A stretch of DNA of 9,227 nt from Muribaculaceae bacterium (GTDB taxonomy: Bacteria > Pseudomonadota > Alphaproteobacteria > Rs-D84): NCBI GenBank assembly GCA_023665245.1, contig JAMPEH010000075.1, positions 1-9,227 on the forward strand. Direction: 5' to 3'. Of this stretch, positions 4,900 through 9,227 are shown in pieces. The number at the start of each line of letters is the position of its first letter. Positions within the stretch are counted from its first letter, which is position 1. Both the position numbers and the translations under genes were made by a program. A model generated the notes under the pieces. That model was given only the letters and a program-made list of their open reading frames with translations. It was not told where the DNA came from and did no database searches.

Positions 4900-7674
4900 A
4901 TGGGCAGTGACCAAATCAAGAAACCAAGGCAGCTCGCCTTCTGGGACATCGAGTCCCTCGTGAACATCTTCATGTTCGCCATCTACGCGCCGAAGTCAGA
5001 ATTCTTCGGCGACGGGTCGCGGGACATGCTGATCTTCTTCTACCTGTTTGACGGGTTCACGCTGACAGACAGCCTGAAGGACCGGATCCTGAAACAGGTC
5101 TTCCGGAAAAACCGCCAGCTGGACCCTGCCACCGCGGACATCCGGTTCATGGACTTAAAACAAGAGCAGACCAACCGTTTCCTGGTGGGCCTGTTCAGCG
5201 TGGACGACAAGCGGGCCTTCGGCCGGCCGGACGAGAACCGGTTCCTGAAGATCAACCATATCATCCGGTCAGACCTGGACGAGGACACGTCGTTCCCCTA
5301 CCTGCTTGGATATAATACCGCAAACTACGACGACATCATGATGGCCCTGTATTTCACGGAGACCTGGGGCTTCTCGCCCCGGGGCAACGTCCCCTCGTTC
5401 GACGCGACCACGGCGGCCCACATGCGCGAGATGAACAACCACATGTTCAGCCGCTACAAGAACGACATGCGCGGCATCCTGCGGGAAGGGCCGGAGAAAA
5501 ATATCTACGAGAACCTGCTGCGCACGGGCCTGTTCGTGGACGTTGCCAAAGTAAACGACAAGGTCTACAAGATGCCGCTGAAGCGCATCATGGGGATGCT
5601 GGGCATGGATATTTTTGAAGACGGCTCCGTGTCCAGCGACAGGCCCGTGACCGACCCGGATGAGATCGCGAATTTATTCGCCTACAACGCGTCCGACGAT
5701 ATCAAGCTGTCCGCCCTGTTCGAGCACCGGGCGTTCAAGGCCCAGTTCGAGCTCAAGCGGGGGCTCATGGACAGCTACCCTGACATCTTATACAAAAAGG
5801 ATGACAAGACCGGCCGGGAAGAAATCCGGATCAACCGCATGAAATGCGACGACACCAGCGCCAAGTTCGCCCAGCGGGTCCTATGCCCGGACGGGTGGCT
5901 CACGGACATCCGGGCCGTCAGCTTCGAGTACCCCAAAGGCTCGGGCCGCAACGTGCTGGTCGAGACCCGCGAGTGGGCCGAACGCCAGTTCGGGAAAGAC
6001 TCAGAGCCAATGAAGCTCCTGGGCCCGATCTTCGACTGGTACGGCGCCATCGAGGGCCATAACTTCGACTCCTCAGAGCACTATGAGCAGGCCTATCTGT
6101 TCGACGGCCTGGACCCGATTAAAATTGCAAGCATCCCGCAGCCCCAAACCGCCGTGCCCTATTTCAATAAAGACGGCACGCCGTCCCGGACCTACGTGAA
6201 CTTCGGGATCGGCGGGATCCACGGCGCCGAGTACGACAAGGACGCCTACGACGCCGACGTGGCTGCATTCAACGCCAGGATCGCCGAGATCAAGGCATTC
6301 CTGTCAAATTTTACAGAGGACCAGCTGAAAACGCTCAAGCCCACTGTCGTGATCGGCGGCGTGAAATACAAGCGCTCGGACTACCTGACGGTCACGAAGG
6401 ACGGGACTGTCAAGGTCAAATGGCCCAAGCCCGTCGAGCTCTTCACCCAGGACAAGAAGTCCGGCAAGTGGAACCTGAACAAGAAGTATTCCTATACGTC
6501 GGACGACACCGTCGAGCACGAAGACTTCACCAGCTACTACCCCTGCATGCTCATGAACCTGCAGGCGTATGTAAATTCAGCGCTGGGCGAGGACCGCTAC
6601 GTGCAGCAGTTCGAGAACAAGGGCAAGTACGGCAAGCTCATGAAGGACAAGTCCCTGCCAGAGGAGCAGCGCGCGTTCTACGCGACGCTCCGCGAGGGCA
6701 CGAAACTGATCCTGAACTCGGCATCCGGGGCGTCGGACACTGAATACGACAACCCGATCCGCATGAACAACGTGATTATCTCAATGAGACTCTTAGGGCA
6801 GATGTTTACGTGGCGAATCGGACAGGCACAGACCCTGGCCGGCTTCAAGATCACAAGCACCAACACCGACGGCCTCTATGCCGCCGTCACAGACGAGACC
6901 CGCCAGCTGTGCCGGGACATCCTGGCCCGCGAGGCCGCCGACATCAACGTCGACATCGAGCCCGAGTCCATGCGCCTTGTGTCCAAAGACGCCAACAACC
7001 GGATCGAGGTCAGCCTGGACGGCAATCTCCTGGGCGCGTCCGGCGGCGACGTGGCCTGCTGGAAGGGGCCCGTGCCCAACAAGGCCCTCTCCCACCCAGC
7101 CCTGATCGACCGCCTGCTGGTCGACTATCTGATCAAGTACGGCGTGTCCGAGGCATTCAGCCTGGAGCGCGCCGCCGAAGTCCTGGAAAACGTCAAGAAG
7201 TCGCTCAGCCCGACGGACCTGCTCATGCTGTACCAGCAGATCATCAACTCGTCCGAGGGGTCAGTGCGATACATCTTCGGCGTCGTGAACGGCGAAGTTC
7301 GGACCTTCCAGCACAACAACAGGATCTTCGCCATCCGGCCCGAGGGCGCGCACCTGTACATGGCCAACGGCTGGAACAAGGGCATCGGCCATGACGAGAC
7401 GGCGGACCGGGTCCTGGCGGCATACGGGGTCGACCCCATGCAGTTCACCAACACCCGCGTCATGAAGATATCCCGCATCGACCCGGAGCAGAACATGTTC
7501 ATCTACAACAACGCGCTGGACGAGCTGGAGCCACATGTGGCGGCCGGCCTGATCGCCAGCCTGGACGACGGGTATTACATCGAAATGTTCCAGCGCACCT
7601 ACAACAACTGGTCCCGCGTGAAATCCGGCGCCGCGCCTGACAGCGCCGATGAGGACGGGGGCATGGACGAATGA
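4900..7674 (+). CDS. Family B DNA polymerase with 3'-5' exonuclease domain
   Basis: This is the replicative polymerase of the module. The proofreading domain shows ExoI D16-I-E18 (FWDIES), ExoII GYNTANYDD (137-145, N139 and D144) and ExoIII YNASDD (262-267, Y262 and D266). The link motif between exonuclease and polymerase appears as FGIGGIHG (435-442). Polymerase motif A is DFTSYYP (542-548, D542), motif B is KLILNSASG (602-610, K602 and N606), and motif C is STNTDGLY (653-660, D657). All three catalytic acidic or basic residues are kept, but motif C has NTD in place of the usual DTD, and motif B has Ser for the common Tyr. A KxY motif after motif C is not obvious. The stretch between ExoIII and motif A is about 275 residues, much longer than in classical members, and the A-B spacing is only 60. 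The C-terminus is acidic (DSADEDGGMDE). Its stop overlaps the next start (ATGA). Confidence 0.9.
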   Translation: MGSDQIKKPRQLAFWDIESLVNIFMFAIYAPKSEFFGDGSRDMLIFFYLFDGFTLTDSLKDRILKQVFRKNRQLDPATADIRFMDLKQEQTNRFLVGLFSVDDKRAFGRPDENRFLKINHIIRSDLDEDTSFPYLLGYNTANYDDIMMALYFTETWGFSPRGNVPSFDATTAAHMREMNNHMFSRYKNDMRGILREGPEKNIYENLLRTGLFVDVAKVNDKVYKMPLKRIMGMLGMDIFEDGSVSSDRPVTDPDEIANLFAYNASDDIKLSALFEHRAFKAQFELKRGLMDSYPDILYKKDDKTGREEIRINRMKCDDTSAKFAQRVLCPDGWLTDIRAVSFEYPKGSGRNVLVETREWAERQFGKDSEPMKLLGPIFDWYGAIEGHNFDSSEHYEQAYLFDGLDPIKIASIPQPQTAVPYFNKDGTPSRTYVNFGIGGIHGAEYDKDAYDADVAAFNARIAEIKAFLSNFTEDQLKTLKPTVVIGGVKYKRSDYLTVTKDGTVKVKWPKPVELFTQDKKSGKWNLNKKYSYTSDDTVEHEDFTSYYPCMLMNLQAYVNSALGEDRYVQQFENKGKYGKLMKDKSLPEEQRAFYATLREGTKLILNSASGASDTEYDNPIRMNNVIISMRLLGQMFTWRIGQAQTLAGFKITSTNTDGLYAAVTDETRQLCRDILAREAADINVDIEPESMRLVSKDANNRIEVSLDGNLLGASGGDVACWKGPVPNKALSHPALIDRLLVDYLIKYGVSEAFSLERAAEVLENVKKSLSPTDLLMLYQQIINSSEGSVRYIFGVVNGEVRTFQHNNRIFAIRPEGAHLYMANGWNKGIGHDETADRVLAAYGVDPMQFTNTRVMKISRIDPEQNMFIYNNALDELEPHVAAGLIASLDDGYYIEMFQRTYNNWSRVKSGAAPDSADEDGGMDE

Positions 7675-8579
7675 GGCGCGAGGCTGTCGCCCGCGAGCTG
7701 CAAAAGCTGCGCCGCCGGAAGCGGCGCTGGTATATCGCCTGCTCCATAGGGATGGCCGCGGGCATCGCCGTCATGGCATGGTCCGCGGCCAGGCTCATGC
7801 CGGTCTATGGCTCCTGGTCCCAGGAGAACCGGACAGAGTCCCAGGAGATCGGGACGCTGTCCGGCCCTGCCTATATCCAGGCCCAGGTCCGGTACGAGTC
7901 CAGCCCGCCGAAAAACGTCCGGATCACCTACGCCGGCCCTGACGGCAAGACAAAATGGATCACCGGCGCGGCCGTATCCGAAGACACGGAAAACAAGACA
8001 GTCACGATATCCTGCGAGCTCCCGCCAGACGAGCCGGAGCAGGCCTATTCCCTGTCGCTCATGCCGGGGGACAACCGGAAGCTGGCCTACGAAGTTGACC
8101 TGTACCCGTCATATAAGTACCTGGACGGGAGCATCCGGGCCCTGGCCTGCCCGGACGGAAAGCAATGGCTCCTGCTGTCCGCCGAGTATGCCCACAGCAT
8201 GAACGGGAACGGCGTGTCAGTCTCCGTCCAGCTGCAGGGCATGAAATACGCCGCCACGCTGTACTCCGGCACGGCAAAGCCCGGCAGCCCCACGGCCCTA
8301 TGCGTCACGGACCTGGCCGCAGCCGCGAGGAACCGCCCTGCGGACGCGGACCGCGTCAGCGTCACCCTGTCCGCGGCATACGAGGACCCGGGCACGGGCG
8401 AGATCAAATACGCGAACATGTCCAAAGCGCTGGGCCTGTCGGACGCCGGCGCGTGGGAAGCGACGGAAACCCAGTACAGCCTGGCTGAGACAGGCGCATA
8501 CCTGGGCAGGCTGCAGCCCCTGCGGCCAAGGCAGGAAACGACTACGGAAGGAGATGGTATGGATGGCACAGAAAACTGA
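7671..8579 (+). CDS. Membrane-anchored protein with large exported domain, function unknown
   Basis: I do not recognise this 302-residue protein. A very basic N-terminus (RKLRRRKRR-like, residues 11-19) precedes one hydrophobic segment (WYIACSIGMAAGIAVMAWSAA, about 20-40). This predicts an inside N-terminus and an exported remainder, as either a type II anchor or a cleavable signal peptide, since SAA before R41 could serve as a cleavage site. Residues about 55-280 alternate short hydrophobic and polar runs with many Gly, Pro, Thr and Ser, which suggests beta-sandwich folds, possibly two Ig-like units. No catalytic motif is seen, and cysteines are few. The start ATG shares the ATGA overlap with the polymerase stop, so translation is coupled. 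The protein is odd company for replication genes: the exported domain cannot touch DNA, so a surface role such as blocking superinfection is one possibility. That idea is inference only. Confidence 0.75.
   Translation: MRREAVARELQKLRRRKRRWYIACSIGMAAGIAVMAWSAARLMPVYGSWSQENRTESQEIGTLSGPAYIQAQVRYESSPPKNVRITYAGPDGKTKWITGAAVSEDTENKTVTISCELPPDEPEQAYSLSLMPGDNRKLAYEVDLYPSYKYLDGSIRALACPDGKQWLLLSAEYAHSMNGNGVSVSVQLQGMKYAATLYSGTAKPGSPTALCVTDLAAAARNRPADADRVSVTLSAAYEDPGTGEIKYANMSKALGLSDAGAWEATETQYSLAETGAYLGRLQPLRPRQETTTEGDGMDGTEN
8546..8553 (+). promoter_or_regulatory. Ribosome binding site fixing the start at 8563
   Basis: GGAAGGAG ends 9 nt before ATG at 8563. The in-frame ATG at 8554 touches the site directly and would leave no spacing, so 8563 (MAQKTD) is the better start. 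Confidence 0.7.
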
Positions 8580-9201
8580 CGCGGGCCAGTTCAGCAAGCC
8601 GGAGCAGGTGTTCCTGGACCTGTTCCGGTCACTGGAAACAGCCTGCCGTGAGGAAGGCAACATGCAGGTCCTGGACCTGGAACGCCACCTGGACAGCCGG
8701 AGCCGGCCACAGGACGTGTCAAAGCTCCGGGCCTGCCGCATCATACGCAATTACCTGGTCCATGACGGGGCAGGATTCGTGACGGTCACGCCCGCCATGA
8801 GCCGGTTCCTGGACCAGCTCATCAAAGAAGTCCGCGCCGCCAAAGGCACGGCCAAGGACGTCATGACGACCATCGCGCGCTACGGCAGCGCAGGGCCGGA
8901 TGACAAGGCCGCCGACGCGGCGGCCACGATGCTGTCCAAGAAGCGCGACAGCCTGGTGCTCACCGGGCCGGACGGCCTGTACGGGGGAGTCCTGGACGCC
9001 GCCGGCCTGGCCATGTGCCTGTCGGACAAAAAGATCGCGACCGTGAAGCAGCTGCTCGCCAGGAAGGGCGCCCGCACGGATGTTTTAACCGTCGGGCACG
9101 ACACCCCTGTCAGCGCCCTGCCTGCGGGCCGCGCCGTCGTGCTGAAAAACGGCAGGCCGGCCGGCGTCATAAACATCTCGGAGGCCTGGGAGACATGCTG
9201 A
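8563..9201 (+). CDS. HEPN-like domain fused to a CBS-domain pair
   Basis: The 212-residue protein reads as two parts. Residues about 10-95 are helical and end in the segment KLRACRIIRNYLVHDG (54-69), which contains R62-N63-x3-H67. This is the R-[polar]-x(3-5)-H active-site signature of HEPN ribonucleases, in the RNxxxH form seen in HepT-like and DUF4145-like proteins. Residues about 112-155 (from DDKAADAAATMLSKKRDSLV through GGVLDAAGLA) and 172-208 (TDVLTVGHDTPVSALP through GRPAGVINIS) resemble two CBS repeats, which typically bind adenosine nucleotides. The HEPN and CBS calls come from reading motifs by eye, without a search, and are moderately confident. If right, a nucleotide signal could gate an RNA-cutting or RNA-binding activity. 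The start at 8563 overlaps the upstream gene by 17 nt. No antitoxin-like nucleotidyltransferase is adjacent in view. Confidence 0.65.
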   Translation: MAQKTDAGQFSKPEQVFLDLFRSLETACREEGNMQVLDLERHLDSRSRPQDVSKLRACRIIRNYLVHDGAGFVTVTPAMSRFLDQLIKEVRAAKGTAKDVMTTIARYGSAGPDDKAADAAATMLSKKRDSLVLTGPDGLYGGVLDAAGLAMCLSDKKIATVKQLLARKGARTDVLTVGHDTPVSALPAGRAVVLKNGRPAGVINISEAWETC

Positions 9202-9227
9202 AATTCGAGCTTGACACGGCCCAGGCT
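9195..9227 (+). CDS. Start of a further gene, cut by the window end
   Basis: An ATG at 9195 overlaps the stop of the HEPN-CBS-like gene by 7 nt (ATGCTGA) and reads MLKFELDTAQA to the edge without a stop. GGAGG at 9180-9184 lies 10 nt upstream. The overlap style matches the other junctions in this operon. Too little is present to say what it encodes. Confidence 0.5.
   Translation, partial: MLKFELDTAQA

Noticed and set aside
5311..5316. TATAAT inside the polymerase gene as an internal promoter
   Set aside because: No TTGACA-like hexamer lies 16-18 bp upstream and the stretch is well explained as coding sequence.
1..9227. CRISPR arrays, tRNA genes, insertion sequences or attachment sites
   Set aside because: Looked for regular repeats, cloverleaf-like segments, transposase motifs and terminal repeats. 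None was seen, and nearly every base is in a coding region.

Overview
The window is GC-rich, is coded entirely on the + strand, and is packed with closely spaced or overlapping genes. Most genes have strong AAGGAGG-type ribosome binding sites. The gene content is that of the DNA-replication module of a tailed bacteriophage or prophage: a PD-(D/E)XK exonuclease-like protein, a D5/P4-type helicase, an RNase H and a family B DNA polymerase. The nuclease type (DUF3799-like), a DUF5688-like protein and the Shine-Dalgarno style suggest a high-GC Firmicutes host, perhaps a gut Clostridia lineage. That host call is inference; no structural or integrase gene is present to confirm it.

Layout. Positions 1-1337 hold an unrecognised 157-residue protein and then the exonuclease-like protein. 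Positions 1338-1473 are an AT-rich intergenic island with a near-consensus sigma-70 promoter (TTGCCA, 17 bp, TATAAT). This promoter is bracketed by an 11-bp inverted repeat that looks like an operator. From 1474 one apparent transcription unit runs to the right edge. It begins with a 151-residue protein that is a divergent stand-alone copy of the N-terminal domain of the next gene, followed by a hairpin-containing gap. Then come the D5-type helicase (TTG start, 2010-3650), a DUF5688-like protein, RNase H, the 924-residue DNA polymerase, a membrane-anchored protein, a protein that reads as HEPN plus two CBS repeats, and the first codons of a further gene.

How the genes work together. The helicase would unwind at the origin, the polymerase would copy and proofread, RNase H would remove RNA primers, and the exonuclease would serve recombination or end processing. 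No TOPRIM or archaeo-eukaryotic primase signature is visible. Priming is therefore either done by the uncharacterised N-terminal domain of the helicase, supplied from outside the window, or taken from the host.

The points most worth a second look are the tandem paralog of the helicase N-terminal domain, the HEPN-CBS-like protein with its intact RNxxxH motif, the operator-like promoter, and a polymerase with unusual spacing between motifs.
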